From NCBI RefSeq assembly GCF_009789235.1, contig NZ_WSTB01000008.1, positions 1 through 64,000 on the forward strand: a stretch of 64,000 bases of DNA. The letters run 5' to 3'. This DNA is from Flavobacterium hydrocarbonoxydans (lineage in GTDB: Bacteria; Bacteroidota; Bacteroidia; Flavobacteriales; Flavobacteriaceae). Of the stretch, positions 16,710 through 24,804 are shown piece after piece. The notes under the pieces were generated by a model. It made no database searches. It was not told the DNA's origin and saw only the letters and a list, made by a program, of their open reading frames with translations. Position 1 is the stretch's first letter; each line of letters begins with the position of its first letter. A program made the position numbers and the translations under genes.

Positions 16710-18038
16710 TTACAATCCGCCTTGACCTGAATATAATTTTATTGGTTTATCCAATTCTAATTTTAATACCGTTACATATTTATCCATTGCCGATTCCTGA
16801 AGGTCAATATACACTAATCCGGGAACGGGACTCCACGATATTTTACCCACAACTTTATGTTTCAGCTTTGATCCATTACCAACTACCGTAATATTTTCAA
16901 TTTTAGAATCCAAACCTTTTATCATCAAAGGCCCAGTTGATTTTCCGTGTACAAATAAGTAAAGCGTTTTAGCATCTTTAGACAACGTCGTTGGTCCATA
17001 AAAATGTCCCTGTGGAATTCCTCCTGTTGTGTTAAATATTGCCTCTCCGTTTTTTTTATTCCAGGCTCCCAATTCTTTAAGTACATTCACTTGTTCTTCT
17101 GGAATGGTTCCATCTTCTTTAGGTCCAATATCCAAAAGCAAATTTCCTCCATTTGATACCGCATCAACATATATCGTTATAATCTCATAAGGCGTTTTCC
17201 ACTTAGTGTCTTTAGGCTGATAGCCCCAACTATCATTTATAGTCATACACAATTCCCACCAATCAAATGTTGGTCGGGTTACTGGAAAATTTTGTTCTGG
17301 TGTAGCATAATCACCATACCCCTGAAGACGTCCATTTATGATAGACAATGGATTTCTGGACAATATTATTTGTCTCACTTTCTCAGATTCCCATTCTTCC
17401 GCACTATGTTCCCAATCTCCGTCAAACCACCATAAATCAGGGTTGTACTGTGTACTTATTTCTTTTATTTGTCCCTGAAAAAAATCTCTAAACTTATTCC
17501 AACGCAAATAATCATCCTTTATAGCATAACGTGAACTATCTTTTAAAAATCCTGGGTAATCAGTATCAGACCAATCGATTAATGAATAATAAGCTCCTGT
17601 CTTTATATTTCTTTTGCGCAGCTCTTCAAAAAAAGGTTTAATCATATCTCTTTTTGCCGGAGTTTTTTTTACAATACTAAGATCATTCATTTTAGTATCG
17701 TACATAGCAACTCCGTCATGATGTTTGGTCGTTATAACCGCATATTGAGCACCACTTTCTTTTATCAAATCTGCCCAATAAGCCGGATTATATTTTTTAA
17801 GCGTAAAACCATTTAATTGTTTCATATAATCAGAATGACTGATTTCTTTGTTATGAAAACTCCATGATTCCCCAATACCTTTTACCGAGTAAATACCTGT
17901 ATGAATAAAAATTCCCAACTTAGCATCTGCAAACCATTGCATTTTTTCCTTGATTGTTTTAGGATCAATTTTGCTTTGGGAAATACCGCTTAAACTTACT
18001 CCTAACCATACTGCCAATACTAGTGTCTTTCTTTTCAT
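16710..18038 (-). CDS. Alpha-L-fucosidase, glycoside hydrolase family 29
   Basis: This 442-aa exported enzyme has a signal peptide (TLVLAVWLGVSLSGISQS). The GH29 catalytic barrel begins with MQWFADAKLGIFIHTGIYSV. It contains the KHHDG motif (105-109), the nucleophile region DLWWFDGDWEH with D206 as predicted nucleophile, and GGNLLLDIGPKEDGTIPEE. A C-terminal beta sandwich ends the protein. It hydrolyses terminal alpha-L-fucose from glycans in the periplasm or outside the cell. No SusC/SusD pair, sulfatase or other CAZyme is adjacent, so this is not part of a visible utilisation locus. The acid/base residue, and the GH29-A/B subfamily, cannot be fixed by eye. No symbol is given. Confidence 0.94.
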   Translation of the reverse strand: MKRKTLVLAVWLGVSLSGISQSKIDPKTIKEKMQWFADAKLGIFIHTGIYSVKGIGESWSFHNKEISHSDYMKQLNGFTLKKYNPAYWADLIKESGAQYAVITTKHHDGVAMYDTKMNDLSIVKKTPAKRDMIKPFFEELRKRNIKTGAYYSLIDWSDTDYPGFLKDSSRYAIKDDYLRWNKFRDFFQGQIKEISTQYNPDLWWFDGDWEHSAEEWESEKVRQIILSRNPLSIINGRLQGYGDYATPEQNFPVTRPTFDWWELCMTINDSWGYQPKDTKWKTPYEIITIYVDAVSNGGNLLLDIGPKEDGTIPEEQVNVLKELGAWNKKNGEAIFNTTGGIPQGHFYGPTTLSKDAKTLYLFVHGKSTGPLMIKGLDSKIENITVVGNGSKLKHKVVGKISWSPVPGLVYIDLQESAMDKYVTVLKLELDKPIKLYSGQGGL

Positions 18039-18402
18039 TTATTAAATTTTTACAGTACCTATATTCATTACTTGTTTTAAACTATTTAACTTTTTTATAT
18101 GTAAATATATTTCTGTTAAACAAAACTAAAATACAAGAAAAAATGATTCTATATTAACTCAATATTATCTTTAACTAATTCTTTCTTATCATTTTTTTAA
18201 GAAAAAACATATAAATTTTAAACTCAAATGATAGTTACATAAGCATAAAGCTCTAAAAGTACTTGCTGCAAGCTTTCGTAATTATTATGCGACAAGGTAA
18301 ATCCAGTATTAAAAACAATGAATAAGCAAAAGAGGCTGTCCGAAAAGGCAGCCTCTTATAGAAAATGAATTAATTTTTTAAAATCTTTTATAACTTTCTG
18401 AA
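18039..18402. other. 364-bp intergenic region between GH29 and serB genes
   Basis: The GH29 end of this stretch is AT-rich and shows no exact TAnnTTTG box on the minus strand. I find no convincing small gene, tRNA or riboswitch. The only clear structure is the serB terminator at 18331-18356. Confidence 0.6.
18331..18356 (-). terminator. Terminator of serB
   Basis: AGAGGCTG (18331-18338) and CAGCCTCT (18349-18356) form an 8-bp perfect stem, followed on the minus strand by TTTGCTTATT. It lies 46 nt beyond the serB stop. Confidence 0.75.
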
Positions 18403-19632
18403 TTACATCATATCAATGTATCGATCATGGTATCCTAAAAGGTACAACACCCCATCAAGACCTAAACTCGAAATAGAAGTTGAGGCGCTTTCTTTTACTT
18501 TTGGTTTAGCGTGAAAAGCGATCCCAAGACCCGCCAGGTTAATCATTGGCAAATCGTTGGCTCCATCACCCACAGCAATGGTTTGGTTAATGTGAATACC
18601 TTCTTTTTCGGCAATGGCCTGCAGGTATTCGGCTTTTTTAAGTCCGTCCACAATATCGCCTAAATATTTACCGGTTAATTTACCGTCGATGATTTCTAAT
18701 TGATTGGCGTGAACGTAATCGATACCGAGTTCTTTTTGCAGATATTCCCCAAAATAAGTAAATCCTCCAGATAGAATAGCCGTTTTGTAACCGTAGTATT
18801 TGAGAGCTTTCATTAAACGATGTGCTCCTTTTGTGATGGGTAAATTTTCGGCTACTTTTTGCAAAACGTCTTCGCTTAAACCTTCCAGCAAAGCCATACG
18901 TTTTTTGAAACTTTCGTTGAAATCTATCTCGCCATTCATTGCCGATTCTGTAATCGCTCGTACTTGCTCGCCTACTCCATTTAGCTCTGCTAATTCATCG
19001 ATTACTTCGGTTTGAATTAGGGTTGAATCCATATCAAAACAAACTAAACGTCTGTTACGTCTGTAAATATTATCTTCCTGGAAAGAAATATCAACATCTA
19101 ATGTTCTGGAAATTTCCATAAAACTTGCCGTCATCAGAATTTTATTTTCGATCTCGCCCGTTACTGATAATTGAATACATGACCGCGGATAGTCTTCTTT
19201 TTCGACCACAGAAGTTCTTCCTGTTAATCGTATAATTGAATCAATATTAAGATGTTGGTCAGACATGATTTTGGTCACGGCAGACAATTGCTTAGCAGTT
19301 AATTTTTCGCCTAAAATATTGATAATGTAGCGTTGCTTTGATTGCGTTTTTACCCATTTCTCATAATCCTCAATCGAAATCGGAATGAATTTCACCTTGA
19401 TTTCCAGCTCATAAGCTTTAAACAAAAGATCTTTTAAAACAGGCGCAGAAGAAGAACCTGCTTCGATTTCGAATAAAATTCCAAGAGAAAGTGTGTCATG
19501 AATATCGGCCTGACCAATGTCTAAAATAATAGCATTGTAATTGGCTAATACCGCTGTCAAACCAGCAGTAACTCCTATTTTGTCGTGACCTGAAACTTTT
19601 AATAAAATAATCTCTTTATCTTCTGATACCAT
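18403..19632 (-). CDS. serB: Phosphoserine phosphatase SerB with N-terminal ACT-like domains
   Basis: This 409-aa enzyme carries out the last step of serine synthesis, hydrolysing O-phosphoserine. Residues 1-180 form two ACT-like regulatory domains (EIILLKVSGHDKIGVTAGL and YIINILGEKLTAKQLSAVT). The HAD phosphatase domain follows with nucleophile motif FDMDSTL (D200, D202), ILSGGFTYFG, and the Mg-binding GDGANDLPMI motif. The long two-ACT architecture is that of actinobacterial and Bacteroidota SerB. The gene is monocistronic, ended by a hairpin. An upstream hairpin at 19716-19739 separates it from the SRPBCC/VOC operon. The start gives an ACT strand directly, so no extension is needed. Confidence 0.96.
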   Translation of the reverse strand: MVSEDKEIILLKVSGHDKIGVTAGLTAVLANYNAIILDIGQADIHDTLSLGILFEIEAGSSSAPVLKDLLFKAYELEIKVKFIPISIEDYEKWVKTQSKQRYIINILGEKLTAKQLSAVTKIMSDQHLNIDSIIRLTGRTSVVEKEDYPRSCIQLSVTGEIENKILMTASFMEISRTLDVDISFQEDNIYRRNRRLVCFDMDSTLIQTEVIDELAELNGVGEQVRAITESAMNGEIDFNESFKKRMALLEGLSEDVLQKVAENLPITKGAHRLMKALKYYGYKTAILSGGFTYFGEYLQKELGIDYVHANQLEIIDGKLTGKYLGDIVDGLKKAEYLQAIAEKEGIHINQTIAVGDGANDLPMINLAGLGIAFHAKPKVKESASTSISSLGLDGVLYLLGYHDRYIDMM

Positions 19633-19715
19633 TTTGTCTTTATTGATTTAAGAAGCGACAAAAATCGGTAATCTATTGTTTATAAAAAAGAATATTGTTT
19701 GTTTTTTTGAAAAGA

Positions 19716-19739
19716 AAAAGCGCAAATTAATGCGCTTTT
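19716..19739 (-). terminator. Terminator downstream of the SRPBCC/VOC gene run
   Basis: AAAAGCGCA (19716-19724) and TGCGCTTTT (19731-19739) form a 9-bp stem with an AATTAA loop and T-rich flank on the minus strand. It lies about 180 nt beyond the last gene of the run, after a repeat element. Confidence 0.7.
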
Positions 19740-19794
19740 GTGAGTTATTTTAACAACTCTAATACGTAATTATGACAAAGAGGTTTTACCATGC

Positions 19795-19917
19795 TTTTTT
19801 TGCCACAGATTAAAAGAATTAAAATGATTTTATAGTTTGTACAAATTTAGAATCATTAGTATTTTATAAATTAAAACTTAATCTGTGTTAATCTTAATAA
19901 TCTGTGGCTAAAAAAAA
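19795..19917. repeat. Intergenic repeat family A, copy 1 (with terminal inverted repeats)
   Basis: It begins with a 37-nt segment (19795-19831) that matches 30623-30659 at 35 of 37 positions. It ends with AATCTGTGGC-T-AAAAAAA, the inverse of its own start TTTTTTTGCCACAGATT apart from one extra base. The right end abuts the stop codon of the VOC gene. It resembles a small non-coding palindromic element. No ORF is plausible inside. Confidence 0.7.
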
Positions 19918-20349
19918 TTACTTCTGTGTCTCATCAAAATTGACCATCCAGCCTATTCCGAATTTATCTACAAGCATTCCGAAATATGCTCCCCAAAAGG
20001 TCTTACTCATAGGCATAAAAGGGCTTCCTCCATCCGAAAGTCCGTTGAAAATCCGGTCTGCTTCTTCGGTACTTTCTACATTGATTGAAATGGAGAAATT
20101 ATCACCAAACTTAACCTCTCCCGATTGTTCGTTGCAGTCGCTTCCCATTAAAATGGTTTCTCCAATGGGTAATGATACGTGCATCACGCGATTAGCATCT
20201 TCTTCAGAAAGCTTAGGCGTATTTTCATCTGCGGGCATGTCTTTGAATTTTCCGATGTATGGAAATTCTCCACCAAAAACAGATTTGTAAAACAGAAATG
20301 CTTCTTCGCAATTTCCATTAAAAATTAAATAAGGATTTACTGTTGCCAT
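19918..20349 (-). CDS. VOC-family (PhnB/glyoxalase-like) protein
   Basis: At 143 aa, this is a small protein of the vicinal oxygen chelate fold, of the PhnB/3-demethylubiquinone-methyltransferase-like type. MATVNPYLIFNGNCEEAFLFYKSVFGGEF, VMHVSLPIGETILMGSDC and the terminal WGAYFGMLVDKFGIGWMVNFDE are the family signature. Substrate is unknown. Members often occur beside SRPBCC (AHSA1) proteins, as here. It is the last gene of a minus-strand run, 42 nt after the SRPBCC gene. Its stop lies in the poly-A end of a repeat element. The function is unassigned beyond fold. Confidence 0.9.
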   Translation of the reverse strand: MATVNPYLIFNGNCEEAFLFYKSVFGGEFPYIGKFKDMPADENTPKLSEEDANRVMHVSLPIGETILMGSDCNEQSGEVKFGDNFSISINVESTEEADRIFNGLSDGGSPFMPMSKTFWGAYFGMLVDKFGIGWMVNFDETQK

Positions 20350-20391
20350 GATTTTTTAATGTTTATTGTTTTTTATTGAAATTTTCAAAGT

Positions 20392-20832
20392 TTACTTTCC
20401 CTCCGAAAGTTCTTTAACTGTTTCCATCCCTTTCGGGAAAGCTTCTTTGAAATATTCGATGTATTTTTCGACTACATCCACCTGCGCTACCAAATCGGTA
20501 AATTCATCATCCGGAGTCAGTCGATAGGTTTCCATGGCGCCGCTCCATTTTTTGATTTCCTCGTCGATTGGCAATTCTTTGAAATCTTTTATTTCACCCA
20601 AATGTTTAAAAGCCATATATTCGTTTGGAATTTTCTTCTCGATAACACTATTCATACCCTCTCCGTTTGGAGACATAAAATGTATTTTATCGCCTTCGTT
20701 CCAATCACTCACGGCATAGGAACCCTCGCAAAAAGCACCTGTCCATTTTTTGTACGTTTCATCATCCCATAAAATTGACCAAACTTTTTCTGCCGAAGCC
20801 TTGATTCTTATTTTAAATTCTAATGTTTCCAT
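20392..20832 (-). CDS. SRPBCC (AHSA1-like) domain protein
   Basis: This 146-aa cytoplasmic protein begins METLEFKIRIKASAEKVWSILWDDETYKKW, the typical first strand and helix of the START/Bet v1-like SRPBCC fold. The hydrophobic C-terminal helix (VVEKYIEYFKEAFPKGMETVKEL) is also present. These domains bind hydrophobic ligands, and AHSA1-like ones may act on Hsp90-type chaperones; nothing here fixes a ligand. It is more divergent from the two other SRPBCC genes in the run (20923-21327 and 21791-22195) than they are from each other. It is likely co-transcribed with the neighbours on both sides. Confidence 0.88.
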   Translation of the reverse strand: METLEFKIRIKASAEKVWSILWDDETYKKWTGAFCEGSYAVSDWNEGDKIHFMSPNGEGMNSVIEKKIPNEYMAFKHLGEIKDFKELPIDEEIKKWSGAMETYRLTPDDEFTDLVAQVDVVEKYIEYFKEAFPKGMETVKELSEGK

Positions 20833-20922
20833 AGTAATACCATTTAAAGTTAATTTTTACTGAACATTCAAGTTTTACTCAAAAAAGGCCAAATTTATTT
20901 TTAAGCAAAAGTTTCTAACCCT

Positions 20923-21327
20923 TTAATTCTCCTCAACATAACTTTTAAAATTATTCAAAATAGCCTGCCAGCCATCGCGCTGCATCTCTTCTGGGTTTTC
21001 GTTTTCCGGATCAAAACTTTCGATAACTTCTACTCCGTTTAGCGTTTCATTAAAACTAATTTCTACTTTTCTTCCATCAGCCATTACATATTGAATAACT
21101 TTATTGGGTTCAACCAAAGTATATTCTCCTTCAAAATCAAAACTCATACTGCCGTCTTTTGCTGCCATAGTCGATTTGAATTTCCCTCCCGTTTTCAAAT
21201 CATTTTCTGCATAAGGCGTGTGCCAATCTGGTGATGCGTTATTCCATTTTGTAATGTGTTCTGGCGATGTCCAGAAATTCCAGACTTTATCTATTGCTGC
21301 TTGTATTGTTGCTTGTACTGTGATCAT
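20923..21327 (-). CDS. SRPBCC (AHSA1-like) protein, paralogue A
   Basis: This 134-aa protein has the SRPBCC fold: MITVQATIQAAIDKVWNFWTSPEHITKWN, WHTPYAENDLKTGGKFKSTMAAKDGSMSFDFEG, and a C-terminal helix (WQAILNNFKSYVEEN). The ATG at 21327 is chosen. An upstream in-frame ATG at 21405 would add 26 polar residues, overlap the next gene by 35 nt and break the match to the paralogue. It is clearly paralogous to the gene at 21791-22195: same length, same start MITVQ, same WHTPY and NFK endings. The two flank a DUF1801 gene. Ligand and function are unknown. Confidence 0.88.
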   Translation of the reverse strand: MITVQATIQAAIDKVWNFWTSPEHITKWNNASPDWHTPYAENDLKTGGKFKSTMAAKDGSMSFDFEGEYTLVEPNKVIQYVMADGRKVEISFNETLNGVEVIESFDPENENPEEMQRDGWQAILNNFKSYVEEN

Positions 21328-21370
21328 TTTTAATATATTTATTGGTTTATAATTATTTTTTTGATTTGTA

Positions 21371-21778
21371 TTATTTTGCTTTCGCAGAATTTTTGGCCGC
21401 AGCAATCCAATCGTTTATAATGCTGTTCAATTCATTTTCCGCATTTTCAATAGCCTGACTGCTATTAAAAGTAATGATTGCTCTGTCATTTTCTTTCCAG
21501 ATCAACAATTTACTTTTATTTGCAATTAATTTGTCTTTTAGCTGTTCCTGCTTTTTTGATCCTCTATGAAAAATCAGTTGTAGCTGGGTTTTCATTGGCT
21601 GAATTCTCATCGTTATTCGGTCTTCGTTCTCAAAGCAATAATTTGGCGCATTCCATTTGATGTTTTCGGTCAAATTTTTATTCGATGCTAAAATGTAGTC
21701 CCTTAATTGCTCTATTTCTTCTCGAAACGGATGGTTTAAGTTATCCAGAAAAAGAGTTACTTCGCTGCTTTTAGTCAT
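21371..21778 (-). CDS. DUF1801 (YdhG-like) domain protein
   Basis: This 135-aa protein begins MTKSSEVTLFLDNLNHPFREEIEQLRDYILASNKNLTENIKWNAPNYCFENEDRITMRIQPMKTQLQLIFHRG. The helix-then-IKWNAPxY pattern is the hallmark of DUF1801/YdhG-like proteins. Function is unknown; the family is small, cytoplasmic and often found near SRPBCC and VOC genes, as here. It lies between two paralogous SRPBCC genes (gap of 12 nt upstream and 43 nt downstream), consistent with one operon. The C-terminal tail is Ala/Lys-rich. Confidence 0.87.
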   Translation of the reverse strand: MTKSSEVTLFLDNLNHPFREEIEQLRDYILASNKNLTENIKWNAPNYCFENEDRITMRIQPMKTQLQLIFHRGSKKQEQLKDKLIANKSKLLIWKENDRAIITFNSSQAIENAENELNSIINDWIAAAKNSAKAK

Positions 21779-21790
21779 GAGTTTTATCGT

Positions 21791-22195
21791 TTAATTTGCC
21801 TCGGCATATTTTTTAAAATTATCAATAACACCCTGACAAAATTGCCTTTGTTCATTTACAGGATTTTCTGTATTGGGCTCGAATATTTCTATAATTTTGA
21901 CTTGATTATTTTGACTTTCAAACTGAACACTTCCTATTCTGTTATCGACAAGTTTGTATCTTAAAACATGAAATTTTTCGACTTTAGTATAAAATCCTTC
22001 ATAATCAAAACTGATGCTTTCATCTTTTGTCGCCATTGTATATCTGAATTTACCTTCATCCTGCACATCGTTTTCAACATACGGCGTATGCCACTCATCA
22101 GTAGGATTATTCCAGCCCTGAATGTGTTTTGGTATCGTCCAGAACTCCCAGACCTTATCGATGGGAGCATTCACTATCGTTTGTACAGTTATCAT
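21791..22195 (-). CDS. SRPBCC (AHSA1-like) protein, paralogue B
   Basis: This 134-aa protein has the SRPBCC fold: MITVQTIVNAPIDKVWEFWTIPKHIQGWN, EWHTPYVENDVQDEGKFRYTMATKDESISFDYEG, VIDNFKKYAEAN. It aligns end to end without obvious gaps with paralogue A at 20923-21327, which suggests a local duplication followed by divergence. It is 24 nt downstream of the VOC gene and 12 nt upstream of the DUF1801 gene on the same strand, so probably an operon. Ligand unknown; hydrophobic small-molecule binding is the family expectation. Confidence 0.88.
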   Translation of the reverse strand: MITVQTIVNAPIDKVWEFWTIPKHIQGWNNPTDEWHTPYVENDVQDEGKFRYTMATKDESISFDYEGFYTKVEKFHVLRYKLVDNRIGSVQFESQNNQVKIIEIFEPNTENPVNEQRQFCQGVIDNFKKYAEAN

Positions 22196-22219
22196 CTTTT
22201 ACATTAATTTTAAGAAAAA

Positions 22220-22630
22220 TTAATTCATTTCTGGAATCTGACTTTCATCCATAAAGAAAATCTCCCAGTGATGCCCGTCTAAATCAAAAAAATCTCTTTG
22301 ATACATCCATCCATAATCTTTAGTTTCATTATTTACTTTACCACCAGCTTTAATAGCAGCCGTAACAATTTCGTCAACTTTGTCTCTGCTTTCAACAGAA
22401 ATAGCGGCAATCATTTCTGTACTTGTCGTTGCATCGCAAATTTGTTTGGGAGTAAATGTTTTAAAAAATTCTTCCAACAAAAGCATTGCAAATATATTTT
22501 CACCAATTATCAGACAAGTTCCTTTTTCATTTGTGAATTTTGAATCGAACGAAAAACCTAACTGCTTAAAAAATGATATCGACTTATTTAAATCTTTTAC
22601 AGCAAGATTCAAGAAAATTTTTGTACTCAT
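22220..22630 (-). CDS. VOC-family protein (glyoxalase/bleomycin-resistance-like)
   Basis: This 136-aa protein begins MSTKIFLNLAVKDLNKSISFFKQLGFSFD, the first betaalphabeta module of the VOC fold. The second module ends in DYGWMYQRDFFDLDGHHWEIFFMDES, which carries the typical GHxWE metal-binding motif (His and Glu). Substrate is unknown. It is the first gene of the six-gene minus-strand run and has a TAAATTTG box 28 nt upstream of its ATG. It diverges from the GlxA-type regulator at 22772, which may control the run; this is inference from arrangement only. Confidence 0.9.
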   Translation of the reverse strand: MSTKIFLNLAVKDLNKSISFFKQLGFSFDSKFTNEKGTCLIIGENIFAMLLLEEFFKTFTPKQICDATTSTEMIAAISVESRDKVDEIVTAAIKAGGKVNNETKDYGWMYQRDFFDLDGHHWEIFFMDESQIPEMN

Positions 22631-22657
22631 TTTATATAAAATTACAATTTATCAAAA

Positions 22658-22665
22658 CAAATTTA
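22658..22665 (-). promoter_or_regulatory. Candidate -7 box (TAAATTTG) of the VOC/SRPBCC run
   Basis: CAAATTTA on the plus strand reads TAAATTTG on the minus strand, 28 nt upstream of the first gene. No TTG at normal spacing is visible. Confidence 0.4.
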
Positions 22666-22730
22666 AAATTTTATAACAGTCTTTAAGTTATAATAAAAGT
22701 CAACTTTAGGGTCATTTAGGACAAAATGGT

Positions 22731-22738
22731 TATTTTTG
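22731..22738 (+). promoter_or_regulatory. Candidate -7 box (TATTTTTG) for the GlxA-type regulator
   Basis: TATTTTTG lies 34 nt before the regulator ATG. No well-placed TTG is seen upstream. Confidence 0.45.
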
Positions 22739-22771
22739 TAAAGAAGCAATTTTTTGTAAAAAGAGAAAAAG

Positions 22772-23737
22772 ATGACTAAGAAGATAGGATTAATTGTACC
22801 TCATGACTATAAACTATTAAGTATAGCTGCGATTTTAGAAGTTTTTGAAACTGCCAATAAACTTTCTAAAACAACTGAAAAACATTTTGAAATTATGATT
22901 TTTCAAAGCGCTGAACAGATTATTCAGGAGCGTTTATTTGGATACATAGTAAATTCCATCGAAGATTCTGATGAAAAATTAGAATTGATTCTGATTCCTG
23001 CTTTTACTACAGATAACATGAGCGAAATGATTGCGAAGAATAGAAAATTTATTCCGTGGCTGCAAAAACAGCATCAGTTCGGAGCAGAATTAGCGAGTTT
23101 CTGTACAGGCGCTTTTCTATTTGCCGCGTCGGGTTTATTAAACGAAAAATTAGCCACCACCCATGTTGATGCCTGTAGTGCTTTTACAAAAGCTTTTCCT
23201 TTAGTCAAATTAAAACCCGAAGAAACTTTAACGGCCGATGGCAGTTTATATACCAGTGGCGGCTCGACCTCATCTTTTCATTTACTGATTCTTCTGGTTC
23301 AGAAATATTGCGGAAACGAAATCGCCGTTCAGATTGCGAAGATTTTCTCGATCGATTTAAATCGTTACAAACAAAGTTATTTCAGTACTTTCAGACCGAA
23401 TCATTTGCACAACGACACTTTGGTTGCCATGCTGCAGCAAAAAATTGAAAGTCAGTACAGCACCATCGAAAAACTGGAAGAAATTACCCGTGACATCCCA
23501 ACCAGTGCCAGAAACATGACACGAAGATTCAAACAGGTTACGGGAATTCCGCCTATTGAATATTTACAAAATATACGGGTAGAAAGTTCAAAGAAGTACC
23601 TGGAACAAACCCAGCTTTCTATCTCAGAAATTATCGAAAAAACAGGTTATAACGATCCAAAAGCATTTAGAAAAGTATTTTATAAAATGGTGGGGATGAA
23701 ACCTATAGAGTATCGGGAGAAATTTAGGGTGCAATAA
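22772..23737 (+). CDS. GlxA-family transcriptional regulator (DJ-1/PfpI + AraC HTH)
   Basis: In this 321-aa regulator, residues 1-190 form a DJ-1/PfpI-like class I glutamine amidotransferase fold, with the nucleophile-elbow segment LASFCTGAFLFAASGLL holding a cysteine. Residues about 215-321 form an AraC-type double helix-turn-helix: IEKLEEITRDIPTSARNMTRRFKQVTGIPPIEYLQNIRVE, then ISEIIEKTGYNDPKAFRKVFYKMVGMKPIEYREKF. Such GlxA-like proteins sense small metabolites and usually activate nearby genes. The target here is probably the divergent VOC/SRPBCC run, as inference. The gene is monocistronic with a terminator after the stop. Length and domains are complete. Confidence 0.93.
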   Translation: MTKKIGLIVPHDYKLLSIAAILEVFETANKLSKTTEKHFEIMIFQSAEQIIQERLFGYIVNSIEDSDEKLELILIPAFTTDNMSEMIAKNRKFIPWLQKQHQFGAELASFCTGAFLFAASGLLNEKLATTHVDACSAFTKAFPLVKLKPEETLTADGSLYTSGGSTSSFHLLILLVQKYCGNEIAVQIAKIFSIDLNRYKQSYFSTFRPNHLHNDTLVAMLQQKIESQYSTIEKLEEITRDIPTSARNMTRRFKQVTGIPPIEYLQNIRVESSKKYLEQTQLSISEIIEKTGYNDPKAFRKVFYKMVGMKPIEYREKFRVQ

Positions 23738-23766
23738 AAAAGTCCCAGTTTTCACTGAGACTTTTT
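23736..23766 (+). terminator. Terminator of the GlxA-type regulator
   Basis: AAAAAGTCCCAGT (23736-23748) pairs with ACTGAGACTTTTT (23753-23765) with one mismatch and a TTTC loop. It overlaps the stop codon. Confidence 0.75.
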
Positions 23767-23900
23767 GTTAAATATATTTCATACTTACGAAGCAATTTCA
23801 ACTTGCAGTCTCATAATTTTCTACATATTGTGCACTAGCACATGAGAAAATGGAAAAAGGAATTATTATGAATATTTTTTTTAATTGTTTCATGATACTT

Positions 23901-24281
23901 TTATTCTATTACGAGTTCTGCGGTCACATGAACATATTCATTTTTTTTATTAATTAGAACTATAGTATAATTTGCAAATAAATCCATAACGTCAAATTCA
24001 TTAAGTTTTTTGTTATTTTGCATATACATTTTTGATGATTTAGCATATTTTTTAAAGCAAAGAGTTTTTTTAGGTTTAGGAATATTTACAATTTTCAACT
24101 CTGAAATGTGAATAGCACCATCCTCTATATCATAATTGTCTTTTATGATATATTGTTTTGGATCAAATTTGGACTGATATAAATAACTATCTAATCTAAA
24201 ATAAAGTGTGTCTTTTGATTTTGTTTGAGCAGTTATAGAATTTACAACTATCAATAGTAAAGTGCAGATAAAGATTTTCAT
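23901..24281 (-). CDS. Small exported protein of unknown function
   Basis: This 126-aa protein starts with a signal peptide (MKIFICTLLLIVVNSITAQ). The mature part is about 108 residues, rich in Lys, Tyr and beta-prone stretches (DTLYFRLDSYLYQSKFDPKQYIIKDNYDIEDG, TLCFKKYAKSSKMYM, LFANYTIVLINKKNEYVHVTAELVIE). I recognise no family. It is the last of three minus-strand genes, 44 nt after the 158-aa exported protein and the HExxH lipoprotein before it. It may be a partner or immunity protein for the lipoprotein, but this is positional inference only. Base composition is more AT-rich than the neighbouring housekeeping genes. Confidence 0.75.
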   Translation of the reverse strand: MKIFICTLLLIVVNSITAQTKSKDTLYFRLDSYLYQSKFDPKQYIIKDNYDIEDGAIHISELKIVNIPKPKKTLCFKKYAKSSKMYMQNNKKLNEFDVMDLFANYTIVLINKKNEYVHVTAELVIE

Positions 24282-24325
24282 AATTATATACAGTTTGAAG
24301 GCATTATTATGAAAAATTTCTATTT

Positions 24326-24802
24326 TTAAAAATTAGAATATTCCCAATCTACCTCATATTTCACAATTTTTCCACTACTTATCTTTTCTATAACGTACAC
24401 CTTAAAATAAAGATGTTCTTGAGAAATTGGTAATGCTTTTGGAATCTTTTGTTTAGTCTTTTTTTCAAATTCATCTACCTTTTTTCTAAAATATTCATAC
24501 TCATCATTTTGTAAGTTTCTTGAGTTTTCAAGTTTTATTGTTTTTAGAATATCAATAGAGCAAGTGTCTTTTTTATGTTTTTTCATATCAAAAACAAAAC
24601 GCTCACTTTTTACATAAAAGTAAATTTTACCGCCATTATTCTTTTTTTCAGACTCATTATCTTTTTCTATTTCAAACAACACATACTTTATGGGTTTATG
24701 TTTATTGTTTCCACTATAAAAATTATTAAAATCCTTTTCTACCTTTTGAGCATTTATTGTGGTGAACACCATTAAAATTATAAAACATAAATTATTTCTC
24801 AT
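24326..24802 (-). CDS. Exported protein of unknown function
   Basis: This 158-aa protein has a signal peptide (MRNNLCFIILMVFTTINAQ). The mature part is very charged (Lys/Glu/Asn) with alternating beta-prone segments such as YVLFEIEKD, KIYFYVKSERFVFDM and YFKVYVIEKISSGKIVKYEVDWEYSNF. I recognise no domain. The start lies 2 nt after the stop of the HExxH lipoprotein gene, so the two are almost certainly co-transcribed and probably translationally coupled. Like its downstream neighbour it is AT-rich. Candidate roles are cofactor, inhibitor or immunity partner of the lipoprotein; the sequence itself does not say. Confidence 0.78.
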   Translation of the reverse strand: MRNNLCFIILMVFTTINAQKVEKDFNNFYSGNNKHKPIKYVLFEIEKDNESEKKNNGGKIYFYVKSERFVFDMKKHKKDTCSIDILKTIKLENSRNLQNDEYEYFRKKVDEFEKKTKQKIPKALPISQEHLYFKVYVIEKISSGKIVKYEVDWEYSNF

Positions 24803-24804
24803 AA

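Noticed and set aside
16710..18038. Polysaccharide utilisation locus around the GH29 fucosidase
   Set aside because: No SusC/SusD pair, regulator or second glycan enzyme is adjacent; the nearest TonB receptor is over 20 kb away and of a different type.
21328..21405. N-terminal extension of SRPBCC paralogue A
   Set aside because: It would overlap the DUF1801 gene and is absent in the paralogue, which starts with the same MITVQ.
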